From assembly GCA_963753845.1 (NCBI GenBank), contig CAVWEI010000035.1:1-64000 (forward strand): a stretch of DNA of 64,000 bases. The letters run 5' to 3'. Positions 19,721-28,308 of the stretch are shown in pieces (position 1 is the stretch's first letter; every line of letters starts with the position of its first letter). This DNA comes from Thiosocius sp963753845. GTDB lineage: Bacteria > Pseudomonadota > Gammaproteobacteria > Chromatiales > Chromatiaceae. The notes under the pieces are model-generated. The model saw only the letters and a program-made list of their open reading frames with translations, was not told the DNA's origin and did not search any database. The translations under genes and the position numbers were made by a program.

Positions 19721-20089
19721 TCAGGCGCGCTCCATGGTCCATTGTTTCGCGGCCTCCAGTTCGCCGCCAGCGAAACGCCTGATCTCGGCTGATACAAAGT
19801 GTGAGGCCAGATGCTCAGCAACATTTCCCAGGGCGGAATCCGTAACGACGGCAATCTCCCTGATGTGCTTGTGATGGTCGCGTACGAAGCGAAAATGGGC
19901 GGTCATTTCACCGAGCCCTTCCCACCCGGGAAATCTTGGGGCATCGGTGATCAGGCCGGCAAGGTCTCCGGTTTGCTCGATGTACGGGTCGACGGTCCTG
20001 GCGAGCTCCACGAAATCAGCCTGCTCGAGCGAGGTCTTCGGCCGCACGTACAGGACCGCGTTCGTGGTGTCGAGTTGGTGTTCGATCAT
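19721..20089 (-). CDS. SpoIIAA/STAS-like protein
   Basis: A 122-residue soluble protein of the SpoIIAA-like (STAS fold) group, with an alternating strand-helix pattern (AVLYVRPKTSLEQADFVEL, GLITDAPRFPGWEGL, IREIAVVTDSALGNV). Start ATG 20089 follows a strong AGGAGG ribosome site. Members of this group are small cytoplasmic proteins, sometimes membrane-associated or nucleotide-binding, and their roles are poorly defined. It lies just downstream of the SLC13-type permease on the same strand, but with a 74-nt gap and its own ribosome site. Confidence 0.75.
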   Translation of the reverse strand: MIEHQLDTTNAVLYVRPKTSLEQADFVELARTVDPYIEQTGDLAGLITDAPRFPGWEGLGEMTAHFRFVRDHHKHIREIAVVTDSALGNVAEHLASHFVSAEIRRFAGGELEAAKQWTMERA

Positions 20090-20163
20090 CAGATTCCTCC
20101 TCTCAAGGGTAAAGGTTGCCTCGAGGCGTCTTCAGGAGCGCCGTTGGCGCCCACCGCTAGCTG

Positions 20164-22002
20164 CTACAAACCGTAAAGCGTTGGAAGCAGCCACGACAGG
20201 ACAGCCCACATGATGAAAGTCAGCGGCAGGCCGACACGCAGGAAATCGGTAAAGCGGTAACCGCCTGCGCTCATCACCAGCAGGTTGGTCTGATAAGCGA
20301 TCGGCGTCGCGTAGCTCATGTTTGCGCCGAACAGTACGGCAAGCACGAACGGCTCCTCCGGCAGACCCAGCTGGCGCGCTATCCCTATCGCGATCGGCGT
20401 TCCGATAACCGCGGCAGCATTGTTTGACACGATATTGGTCAACACCGCCATCATCAGCATCAGGCCGCTCAGCAGCCAGGTCGGCGAGGCCCCCAGCGTC
20501 ACGTCGATGAACAACTGGGCTACGTAGTCCGCGGCACCGGTCTGCAGCAGCGCCGAACCGAGCGCGAGACTGGCCACGACGATCAGGATTACCTGGGTAT
20601 TCAGTGCGCGCGCCGCGTCGCGCCATCTCAGGCAGGAGGTTGCGATCATCAACAGCACACCCGCAATGGCGCTGATGGCTATCGGCAGCCAGCCCAGGGC
20701 TGCGCTGAGTACGACTCCCGCCATGATCACCAGCGCCAGCCGTGCCCGCTTGGTACTCGGCAGATCCGCGGTGGCATCGAGTACCAGGACATCGCCGCGC
20801 CGTTTCAATTCAGCGATCTGTGCCCTCGCACCCTGGATCAGCAGCACGTCCCCGACCCTCAGCTGAGCGTCCTGCACGCGCACACGCATATGCTGCAGGT
20901 GCCACCCGGCGCGATGCAGAGCCAGGGTAAGCAATTGGTAGCGCTCCGCGAAGCGCGATGCAGAAAGGCTGGTGCCCTCGAGAATCGAGCCCTGGATGAC
21001 GACCACCTCGGCCAACTGTTGATCATCGGCGTGCAGCGGGTTGTCGTCGTCAACCGGCAAGTCGCCCGAGTAGAGGGTTGCGCCGAGCACACCCTCGTAT
21101 TCCTTCAGCTTGTCTGCCGTGTCGCTGAGAAGGAGCCGGTCCCCCGGACGCAGGGTGGCGTCGGGCAGCGGCATCAGCGCAGACTGCTCTCCACGCAACA
21201 GGCGGGACACCTTCATGGATCCGCCGGCCTTCTCGACCACCTCGGCCAGCGTCTTGCCGACCGAATAACTGCCTTCCGGGATCAGAAGTTGTGCTGCAAA
21301 CACCCTTGGCGATGCATCCCCCAGGTCGGTTTGCCGCTCGGGCAGCAGACGCGGTGCCACCAGCCACAGGTAGATGATGGCGACGCCCCCGGCAATCGCC
21401 ACCGGCAGAATGAAGTCGAACATCTGGAGGCGGCGGACGCCAAGGTCGAAGGCAACGCTGACCACCAGCAGATTGGTAGAGGTGCCTATCGTGGTGCCCA
21501 TCCCGCCGATGAGCGTGGCAAAACCCATCGGCATCAGTATGCCGGATGCCCTCGTCTTGGTACGCACCGACACGCTGATCAGGATCGGCAGCAACAGGAC
21601 CACGATGGGTACGTTGTTGACGAACGCGCTGAGTCCGGCGCCGATCACCAGGGTCAGCAATAAAGATAACGACGGCGCCACACCCCAGGCTCGCGCCAGC
21701 AGGTGCCCGACCGGCTCCAGTGCGGCTGTTCGAACCAGTCCCTGACCCAGAATCATCAGGGCACAGACGGCGACCAGTGCCTGATGACCGAAGCCGGACA
21801 AAAACGCGGTCGCATGCAGCTGCTCTCCATTGGCTACGAACGGGAAGAACTCGAAGCCCAGGGTCAAGACGACCAGCACGAAAAGGCTGGAAGTCTCCAG
21901 CGCAATCCGTTCGCGCGTGAACAGCACCAGCGCAAGACCTGTCAGAGCCATAACCGCGACCGCATGCGCGTTCGGCGGAGCCAGCAGGCCTACGGAAGAC
22001 AT
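20164..22002 (-). CDS. SLC13-type (DASS) permease with two RCK_C domains
   Basis: A 612-residue inner-membrane transporter. Two hydrophobic halves (about 10-215 and 425-610) flank a cytoplasmic insert of about 200 residues with two TrkA-C-like modules (PEGSYSVGKTLAEV... and QGSILEGTSLSASRFAERY...). Family hairpins are visible as FVNNVPIVVLLLP and IVSNNAAAVIGTPIAIGIA, with a Na+-site-like MGTTIGTSTNLL. Proteins of this shape are usually annotated as sodium:sulfate or dicarboxylate symporters. In a sulfur-cycling organism sulfate or another anion would fit, but specificity cannot be read from sequence. Confidence 0.85.
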   Translation of the reverse strand: MSSVGLLAPPNAHAVAVMALTGLALVLFTRERIALETSSLFVLVVLTLGFEFFPFVANGEQLHATAFLSGFGHQALVAVCALMILGQGLVRTAALEPVGHLLARAWGVAPSLSLLLTLVIGAGLSAFVNNVPIVVLLLPILISVSVRTKTRASGILMPMGFATLIGGMGTTIGTSTNLLVVSVAFDLGVRRLQMFDFILPVAIAGGVAIIYLWLVAPRLLPERQTDLGDASPRVFAAQLLIPEGSYSVGKTLAEVVEKAGGSMKVSRLLRGEQSALMPLPDATLRPGDRLLLSDTADKLKEYEGVLGATLYSGDLPVDDDNPLHADDQQLAEVVVIQGSILEGTSLSASRFAERYQLLTLALHRAGWHLQHMRVRVQDAQLRVGDVLLIQGARAQIAELKRRGDVLVLDATADLPSTKRARLALVIMAGVVLSAALGWLPIAISAIAGVLLMIATSCLRWRDAARALNTQVILIVVASLALGSALLQTGAADYVAQLFIDVTLGASPTWLLSGLMLMMAVLTNIVSNNAAAVIGTPIAIGIARQLGLPEEPFVLAVLFGANMSYATPIAYQTNLLVMSAGGYRFTDFLRVGLPLTFIMWAVLSWLLPTLYGL

Positions 22003-22085
22003 TCGGCAACCTCGGGGAATGGATTGGGATGGGCACGGACGGCAGCTGCAAACATTCGACTAAGGATAGATGCAATGCGTGCAGT

Positions 22086-22877
22086 TTACTGGGCCTGGAG
22101 ACGCGCGATGTACAGCTGCAGGCGCTCCCAGGCCATCTGCAGACGCGCCTCAAAGCCGTCCAGGTGCCCCAACAGTGTTTCGTCGCCAAACAGCCGGATG
22201 CCGATATAGATCAGTGCCAGGCCGAACACGATCGACAGCAGTTTCTTGGCGCCCCGGCCCAGTGCCCTGAGGATCTGCTGCATAAGCGAACGCGAAAGGC
22301 TCGACGTCTGAACGCGTGGCCGGCGGCTGTTTTCGACCTCGTCGAGTATGCGGCCACCGAGTTCCCGCAGGACCTCCGCCGGAGACTCGCCCCTGGCCGG
22401 CGCCTGCTCCTGTCGCAATGACGGGCAAATGGCCCGCAGCCGGTCGGCGAGTTCGCGGATCTCGGTGTCCCAATGGCGATCGCTCATCGATGCGGCCTGC
22501 ATGCGGGTGAGCCGCTGGATGCTCTCTGGCAGGGAGGCCGGCGGCGGCATCGTGGCGCCCCCCACCAATACCGGAATCACCTGCTTTCCCTGCGCAAACG
22601 CGGCCTCGATCTCGGTCCGCACCCAATCGGTCGGTTCGAACAGGCGGGACTCGTAGCCCTTTTCGGATCCTGCCGCCCAATGCCTCCCGATCACCACCAG
22701 CAGCGCGTCGCTTGCAGAGATCGCACGTTGCAGCACATCGGTGAAATCACTGCCGATAGGGATCTCGATATCGCGAAACACCCGGTCGCGGCCGAGGACC
22801 TCGATCAGATCATCGGCCAGGCGGCCCGCAAAGCCCTGGCTGTCATCGCGACGGTAGCTGACGAAGATGCCCGCCAT
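22086..22877 (-). CDS. TIR-domain protein with C-terminal transmembrane helix
   Basis: A 263-residue protein with a TIR_2-type domain at about 1-150 (IFVSYRRDDSQGFAGRLADD, VFRDIEIPIGSDF, ALLVVIGRHW, QVIPVLVGG), a linker of about 55 residues, and a hydrophobic helix near 215-235 (LLSIVFGLALIYIGIRLFG) followed by an amphipathic tail. Bacterial TIR domains are often NAD+-cleaving effectors or signal generators in anti-phage systems; the acidic TEIEAAF segment could hold the catalytic Glu, but this is unproven. No recognisable defence partner (NLR, SIR2, Thoeris ThsA, CBASS cyclase) is adjacent. ATG 22877 was chosen over an upstream in-frame start because the TIR fold begins immediately after it. 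Confidence 0.8.
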   Translation of the reverse strand: MAGIFVSYRRDDSQGFAGRLADDLIEVLGRDRVFRDIEIPIGSDFTDVLQRAISASDALLVVIGRHWAAGSEKGYESRLFEPTDWVRTEIEAAFAQGKQVIPVLVGGATMPPPASLPESIQRLTRMQAASMSDRHWDTEIRELADRLRAICPSLRQEQAPARGESPAEVLRELGGRILDEVENSRRPRVQTSSLSRSLMQQILRALGRGAKKLLSIVFGLALIYIGIRLFGDETLLGHLDGFEARLQMAWERLQLYIARLQAQ

Positions 22878-22980
22878 ACATGTGGTTCTCGTGTTGCGTG
22901 GCCGCGCCACACAGTGCGCCGATACTACCGCGTCCAGCCATGCGGGGCCCGCCGGCCGGCGCCTGAAGCACCGACGCCAG

Positions 22981-24306
22981 TCAGGCTGTCAGGGCCTGGT
23001 AGGAATGCAGCACGCCGATATCGACCATGAGCATGAACAAAGTAAAGGACGCGTTCCAGCGCAGGAAACCACGCGAATCGATGCCGAACCGACCCTGCAT
23101 CCCCAGGTGCATGCCCGACAGCGGCGAGATCGCAACGCCCTGGGCCCAGGCCATCAGGTAGGTGATGCCCATCAGGTTGGGGTCCGGTGCCAGGGGCGCG
23201 AGTAGGCCGTGAGCTGTCGCGATACTGATCACCGGGTGTACCCCGGCGACAGACAGTCCCACCATCAGCAGCAACAACAGGCTCGCCTGGGTGGCGCCGA
23301 ACTCGAGCAGGTCCAGAGTCCAGCCGGTGCTCAGCACTGCGCTGGCGATCCCCGCGGCGAGTACCCCGGCGGCCAGAAACAGCAGCAACTCTCCGGACAT
23401 GCGCGGCAGCCCCTCGTGCACGTGGTCGACGAACAGCGGAAGGGCACCGGCCCTCTCGCGTGCCAGCAGCACTACCAGGGTCAGCAGCAGGGCGAGCAGG
23501 CTGATCAGCGTGAGCATCGGGGTCGACGGCATCGCTTCGTGTGCAAGCATCACCAGAGACGCCAGCAGTGCGGGTATCCACAGCGCACCGAAGTGCATCG
23601 GGTAACCGACGAACCCGGCCACATCGGGCCGGCGCGAAAACTGCCAGCCGCTGGCCAGCAGACCCAGTGCCGCGATCGGCAGGCCGATGCTCGACAAAGT
23701 CAGCAACCCGGCGCCGGGTGCATTGCTCAAGGCGACGCCCATGGCAGCGAAAAACGGTGACCAATGCGCCGCCAGCGAGAAGCCCCGCGAGAGCACCGTG
23801 GCCTGAAGTGGCGTCATAGGCTGACGCCGCGACTGCCGATCGCCCAGGATCATCACCGCCGACAGGTTGATCACGGAGCCGAACAGGTGGACCCCGAGCA
23901 GGGTCCGCCACAGGGCCCCCGGGCCGCGTGGGTTACGCTCGGCGGCATCCGCGGCAGGCAGGCTGATCAGACGCAGGAAGCTGACGCCGGCCAGCATCGC
24001 CAGCAGGGCCTGGTTGGCCTCCAGGGCCTTCCCCAGCTGCGCCTGCCCCCCTGCGGACCAGGCGTAAACCAGGCCCGCAGCGCCGACGAGCAGCATCGCC
24101 AGGGTCTGGGTACGCTGCTGGCCGTGTACCCGCCCGGCCAACAGCACGCCCGCCGCCCAGAAGGCCGTGCCCGCAAATGCCGCGGGCAGATCCGGGTACA
24201 GCCCGTGGGCCGCGGACAATATGACGGCCGTCAGCAACAGCCAGCCGGATGCCCGGTTCAGCAGGGTTGGGGAGATTGGGGTCGCAAAGCTCATCGCCGA
24301 CAGCAT
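22981..24306 (-). CDS. Polytopic membrane protein, ion-transporter-like
   Basis: About 441 residues with 11-13 predicted hydrophobic helices. A conserved-looking C-terminal stretch (VAGVHPVISIATAHGLLAPL, then GITYLMAWAQGVAISPLSG) recalls the re-entrant hairpins of the ion-transporter superfamily (CitM/ArsB/DctM relatives). I do not recognise the exact family or substrate. The start is uncertain: ATG 24306 and ATG 24294 are both possible, and neither has a clear ribosome site. It runs on the same strand as the TIR gene, about 100 nt upstream of it. Confidence 0.65.
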   Translation of the reverse strand: MLSAMSFATPISPTLLNRASGWLLLTAVILSAAHGLYPDLPAAFAGTAFWAAGVLLAGRVHGQQRTQTLAMLLVGAAGLVYAWSAGGQAQLGKALEANQALLAMLAGVSFLRLISLPAADAAERNPRGPGALWRTLLGVHLFGSVINLSAVMILGDRQSRRQPMTPLQATVLSRGFSLAAHWSPFFAAMGVALSNAPGAGLLTLSSIGLPIAALGLLASGWQFSRRPDVAGFVGYPMHFGALWIPALLASLVMLAHEAMPSTPMLTLISLLALLLTLVVLLARERAGALPLFVDHVHEGLPRMSGELLLFLAAGVLAAGIASAVLSTGWTLDLLEFGATQASLLLLLMVGLSVAGVHPVISIATAHGLLAPLAPDPNLMGITYLMAWAQGVAISPLSGMHLGMQGRFGIDSRGFLRWNASFTLFMLMVDIGVLHSYQALTA

Positions 24307-24457
24307 ATCGTCTGCCGGCGTCGGAGGCGGGCACACAATCGCCGACAATCTTTGGGCTAACAATGGGCCGAAAGCCCGGTAGAATTCCACCAGCTCAAGT
24401 ATTCAACGGGTTCCGGCCCCGCCCGTACCCTGAAACCCGCCTGTCGAGGAATGCCGT

Positions 24458-24826
24458 ATGAACACCCCCGCGCCTACCGAACTGAATCTGCACCGCATGT
24501 CCCGTGTACTCGAGATCAGCTTTGCAGACGGTGCCAATTTCAAGCTGCCGGCGGAATACCTGCGCGTGTATTCTCCCTCGGCCGAGGTTGCGGGTCACGG
24601 ACCCGGCCAGCGCAAGGTGCCGCTGGGCAAGGAAGGCGTGAACATCGATCGCATCGAACCGGTCGGAAACTACGCGGTGGTGCTGCAGTTCGACGACGAA
24701 CACAACACCGGCATTTACTCCTGGGAAACCCTGTACAATCTTGGCAAGCACTACGATGACCTGTGGGCGCAGTACCTGGAGGAACTGAAGGAGAAGGGCT
24801 ACAACCGCAAGGAGCCCGCCGCCTGA
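24458..24826 (+). CDS. DUF971 (GBBH-like N-terminal domain) protein
   Basis: A 122-residue protein matching the DUF971 fold, the zinc-binding-type N-terminal domain of gamma-butyrobetaine hydroxylases: LEISFADGANFKLPAEYLRV, then VNIDRIEPVGNYAVVLQFDD and GIYSWETLYNLG. The His and Cys ligands of the full hydroxylase domain are not apparent. It lies 45 nt upstream of ubiE on the same strand. Role unknown. Confidence 0.85.
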   Translation: MNTPAPTELNLHRMSRVLEISFADGANFKLPAEYLRVYSPSAEVAGHGPGQRKVPLGKEGVNIDRIEPVGNYAVVLQFDDEHNTGIYSWETLYNLGKHYDDLWAQYLEELKEKGYNRKEPAA

Positions 24827-24871
24827 CCCTTCCCGTCCTGCGTCCGCGACGCTGACGCAGGATCCGCCCGC

Positions 24872-25624
24872 ATGGCAGACAAAGAAAACCACACGCATTT
24901 TGGATACCGGACCGTGGACGCGGCCGAAAAGGCCGGCCTGGTGCGTGGTGTCTTCGACTCGGTAGCCTCCAAGTACGACGTCATGAACGATCTGATGTCG
25001 CTGGGCATCCACCGCCTCTGGAAGCGCTTTGCGATCGAACTGGCCGGAGTACGACGCGGTCAGCGGGTGCTCGACCTGGCCTCCGGCACCGGCGACCTGG
25101 CAGACCGCTTCGCCGACCTGGTCGGCCCGGAAGGCCTGGTCCTGATGACCGATATCAACGCCGCCATGCTCAGCGTCGGCCGAGACCGCATGGTCGACCG
25201 CGGGCATGCCGGCAACCTGGTCTACGCCCAAGTCAATGCCGAGACCCTGCCCGTTCCCGACGACAGCTTCGACCTGATCACGATCGCCTTCGGCCTGCGC
25301 AACGTCACCGACAAGGCAGAGGCCCTCAGTGGCATGTACCAGGCGCTCAGGCCCGGCGGCCGCGCCCTGGTGCTTGAGTTTTCCAAGCCCCTGAACAAGC
25401 CGCTGGAAAAACTGTACGACCTGTATTCGTTCAAGCTGCTGCCGAAGATCGGTGAGATCGTCGCCAAGGACGCGGACAGCTACCGCTACCTGGCCGAGTC
25501 GATTCGCATGCACCCGGATCAGGAGACACTGAAGCGGATGATGGAAGACGCCGGGTTCGAACGTTGCGATGTACACAACCTCACCGGGGGCATCGTCGCC
25601 GTCCATCGCGGGTTCAAGATTTGA
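24872..25624 (+). CDS. ubiE: Demethylmenaquinone/2-methoxy-6-polyprenyl-benzoquinol C-methyltransferase
   Basis: UbiE transfers a methyl group from SAM to the quinone ring in ubiquinone and menaquinone synthesis. The 250-residue protein has the family N-terminus (THFGYRTVDAAEKAGLVRGV, then FDSVASKYDVMND), SAM-binding motif I (VLDLASGTGDLADRF), and the C-terminal signatures KPLNKPLEKLYDLYSF and ESIRMHPDQETLKRMM. Length equals the family norm of about 251. It is the first of ubiE-ubiJ-ubiB on the same strand, but a 222-nt gap with an inverted-repeat element separates it from ubiJ. Confidence 0.97.
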   Translation: MADKENHTHFGYRTVDAAEKAGLVRGVFDSVASKYDVMNDLMSLGIHRLWKRFAIELAGVRRGQRVLDLASGTGDLADRFADLVGPEGLVLMTDINAAMLSVGRDRMVDRGHAGNLVYAQVNAETLPVPDDSFDLITIAFGLRNVTDKAEALSGMYQALRPGGRALVLEFSKPLNKPLEKLYDLYSFKLLPKIGEIVAKDADSYRYLAESIRMHPDQETLKRMMEDAGFERCDVHNLTGGIVAVHRGFKI

Positions 25625-25632
25625 CACCCTGT

Positions 25633-25828
25633 GGACGCAGAGTTCGCGGAGAAGCGCAGAGGACACAGAGTTTTTTTCCGTCCATGCCAAACCAACCTGA
25701 TGTGCCCATGGCTTTGCCATCCCTGAAGCACGGCCGACTGCATTGTCAGGCCGTCGTGCTCGCGCGTGCTGATCGCTTATGAATATACCGCTCTGCGATC
25801 TCTGTGCCCCTCGGCGTTCTCCGCGTCC
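25633..25828. repeat. Imperfect inverted repeat between ubiE and ubiJ
   Basis: The left arm at about 25633-25670 contains GCGGAGAAGCGCAGAGG followed by ACACAGAG. The right arm at about 25800-25828, read in reverse complement, gives GGACGCGGAGAACGCC followed by GAGGGGCACAGAG, a close match. About 130 bp lie between the arms, and a T run follows the left arm. The composition differs from the coding neighbours. A small non-coding mobile or extragenic palindromic repeat is likely. No target duplication is obvious. Confidence 0.6.
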
Positions 25829-25846
25829 CTTCATCGGAAAACAGCA

Positions 25847-26470
25847 ATGACCATGCGCGACCTCGCCCTCGAGGGGCTGGAGCAGGGCCTCAACCAGCTG
25901 ATCGGACTCGACCCGGGTACACGCGACCGACTGGCCCCGCTGCACGGTCGTGTGATCCAGATCGATCTGTCGGGTACGGGGATCAAACTGAACTTCGTCC
26001 CCGGCCACGATGGGCATCTGCAGCTTCTTGGGGGCATCGAGGGTGAGCCTGACTGCATCCTCACCGGCAGCCCGTTCGACCTGATGCGTGCGAGCGAAAG
26101 CTCGCAGGGTCCGGCGCAGCTGTTCTCGGGCAAGGTCCGCATCGAAGGCGATACCCGGACCGCTCAGCGCTTCAGCGAGGCCCTCGCCGACCTTGACATC
26201 GACTGGGAGGAGCAGCTGTCGCGCCTTACCGGTGATATCGCTGCGCACGAGATCGGACGTGGCGTTCGCGCTGCAGTGCGTGAAGGCGCCCGCATCGGCC
26301 GCAGTGCCCGCGACAACCTTTCCGAGTACCTGACCGAAGAGGCGCGCCTGCTGCCGCACCGTTTCCAGGTCGAGGACTTTCTCGGCGAGGTGGATGTGCT
26401 GCGCGACGACTGTGAGCGGCTGGCCGCCCGCATATCCCTGCTGGAGAAGAACAGCGGAGACCGAAAATGA
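25847..26470 (+). CDS. ubiJ: Ubiquinone biosynthesis accessory factor, SCP2 domain
   Basis: A 207-residue protein with an SCP2-like lipid-binding domain at about 15-115 and a C-terminal helical, coiled-coil-like tail (VLRDDCERLAARISLLEKN). In E. coli UbiJ supports the soluble Ubi metabolon by binding ubiquinone intermediates. ATG 25847 is preferred because upstream codons in this frame lie within the intergenic repeat. Its stop overlaps the ubiB start by 4 nt (ATGA), so the two are translationally coupled. Confidence 0.92.
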   Translation: MTMRDLALEGLEQGLNQLIGLDPGTRDRLAPLHGRVIQIDLSGTGIKLNFVPGHDGHLQLLGGIEGEPDCILTGSPFDLMRASESSQGPAQLFSGKVRIEGDTRTAQRFSEALADLDIDWEEQLSRLTGDIAAHEIGRGVRAAVREGARIGRSARDNLSEYLTEEARLLPHRFQVEDFLGEVDVLRDDCERLAARISLLEKNSGDRK

Positions 26471-28104
26471 TCCCGGTGCGCGAAAGCCTGCGCGTCGTGC
26501 ACATCGCCTGGGTGCTAGCGCGCCACGGTCTGGACGAGATCGTCCTCGCCGCGCACCTGTTCCGTCCGATCCGCTTCTTCCGCTTCCTGTCGCCTTTTTA
26601 CTGGGGCAGCAAGCCTCCGCGCGGCGTGCGTATCCGACGCGCACTCGAGGACCTGGGCCCGATCTACGTAAAATTCGGGCAGATCCTGTCCACCCGGCGC
26701 GACCTGCTGCCCGACGACATCGCCGTCGAACTCGCCAAACTACAGGACCAGGTACCGCCCTTCGCGGGTGAGCGCGCACGCGCCATCATCGAGAAGGCGC
26801 TCGGCGATCCGGTCGGCAAACTGTTCGCCGAATTCGATACCCGGCCGCTGGCCTCCGCCTCGATCGCCCAGGTGCACGCGGCCACCCTGCACAATGGCCG
26901 CAAGGTCGTGGTCAAGGTGGTTCGGCCCGGCATCGACAGGGCCATACAGCGCGACATCGACCTGTTGTTCACGATCGCGCGCCTGGCGCGCAAGTACTCG
27001 AGCGAGGCCCGTCGGCTGCGTCCGGTCGAGGTGGTCGAGGAATACAACAAGACCATCCACGACGAACTCGACCTGCTGCGCGAGGCTGCCAACGCGACCC
27101 AGCTGCGGCGAAACTTCGCCGATGGCAAGCTGCTCTACGTGCCTGAGATCTTCTGGGACCTGACGCGCGAAAACGTCATGGTTCAGGAACGGATCTACGG
27201 CACCCCGGTGGACCAGGTCGATCAACTGATCGCCGAGGGGGTGGATCTCAAGGCACTGGGTGAGCGCGGAGTGGAGATCTTCTTCACCCAGGTGTTCAGA
27301 GACAACTTCTTTCACGCCGACATGCACCCCGGCAACATCTTTGTCCGCGCCGATGGCACCTATATAGGGGTCGACTTCGGGATCATGGGCACCCTTACCG
27401 CGGCGGATCAGCGTTACCTGGCGGAAAACCTGCTGGCCTTCTTCCACCGCGACTACCGCAAGGTGGCCGAGCTGCATGTCGAATCGGGCTGGGTGCCGCG
27501 CAATACCCGGGTCGAGGATTTCGAGGCGGCGATCCGCACTGTGTCCGAACCGATTTGGGAAAAGCCGATCAGCGAGATCTCCTTCGGACATTTCCTGTTG
27601 CGCCTGTTCCAGACCGCGCGACGTTTCAACATGGAGGTCCAGCCGCAGCTGGTGCTGTTGCAGAAGACCCTGCTCAACATCGAGGGCCTTGGGCGCATGC
27701 TGTATCCGCAGCTCGACCTGTGGAGCACCGCCAAGCCGTTCATGGAACGCTGGATGTCCGAGCAGGTTGGTCCGAAGGCGTTCCTGCGCCGGGTGAAGGA
27801 GACCCTGCCGCAGATCTCCGAGGATCTGCCGGAGATTCCGCTGTTGGCCCACCGCGTCCTGCGCAAGGCGGTCGACGGTGAACTGGAGATCAAATGGACC
27901 TCGCAACAGCTGCAACAGATCCATGACGAGATCCGCTCCGGCAACAAGCGCACCCAGGTGAGCCTGGCGGGCGCGACCCTCACCCTCACCGGCGCGCTGG
28001 TGGCCGGACTGCTCGACGCCACTGTCGGCTTCAACCCGCTGTGGCTGGCCGCTGGACTGGGTGGCGGCGGCGCGCTGCTGCTCGGCTGGGCAATCACGCA
28101 CTGA
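26467..28104 (+). CDS. ubiB: Ubiquinone biosynthesis ABC1/ADCK-family ATPase UbiB
   Basis: A 545-residue atypical kinase-like ATPase needed for ubiquinone synthesis. It carries the diagnostic KxGQ motif (YVKFGQILSTRRDLLP), the Ala-rich loop (ASASIAQVHAA), a catalytic-loop equivalent (FFHADMHPGNIFV), the metal-binding VDFGIMG, and two C-terminal transmembrane helices at about 500-545. Length is normal for the family. It is last in the ubi cluster; the 204-nt gap to 28308 is non-coding and shows no clear terminator. Confidence 0.96.
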   Translation: MIPVRESLRVVHIAWVLARHGLDEIVLAAHLFRPIRFFRFLSPFYWGSKPPRGVRIRRALEDLGPIYVKFGQILSTRRDLLPDDIAVELAKLQDQVPPFAGERARAIIEKALGDPVGKLFAEFDTRPLASASIAQVHAATLHNGRKVVVKVVRPGIDRAIQRDIDLLFTIARLARKYSSEARRLRPVEVVEEYNKTIHDELDLLREAANATQLRRNFADGKLLYVPEIFWDLTRENVMVQERIYGTPVDQVDQLIAEGVDLKALGERGVEIFFTQVFRDNFFHADMHPGNIFVRADGTYIGVDFGIMGTLTAADQRYLAENLLAFFHRDYRKVAELHVESGWVPRNTRVEDFEAAIRTVSEPIWEKPISEISFGHFLLRLFQTARRFNMEVQPQLVLLQKTLLNIEGLGRMLYPQLDLWSTAKPFMERWMSEQVGPKAFLRRVKETLPQISEDLPEIPLLAHRVLRKAVDGELEIKWTSQQLQQIHDEIRSGNKRTQVSLAGATLTLTGALVAGLLDATVGFNPLWLAAGLGGGGALLLGWAITH

Positions 28105-28308
28105 ATTCCGCGGTACGGCTGTGCCGGGGCGGTGTCAGAATCCCGGCCGCAACCAGGTATTCGGCCTCTCACGGACCCAACCGGGACACGCTGGTCCGAG
28201 TCTAAGTCTCGAAAACTGCTGGCGGCAGGTTACGTCTCCCCCCTGCAGCCGCTCGCGTTGTGGAGCGTCCTCCGGTCGAACCGGACGAGTGGGAAAAGCC
28301 GTGGGTTT

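Noticed and set aside
24395..26779. Minus-strand frame of 794 codons
   Set aside because: It lies antisense to DUF971, ubiE, ubiJ and the start of ubiB, all clearly coding on the plus strand; long shadows are expected in GC-rich DNA.
28105..28308. Possible tRNA or small RNA around TCCGGTCGAACCGGA (about 28271-28285)
   Set aside because: The short palindrome looks like a T-arm, but no cloverleaf, acceptor stem or anticodon arm can be built around it.
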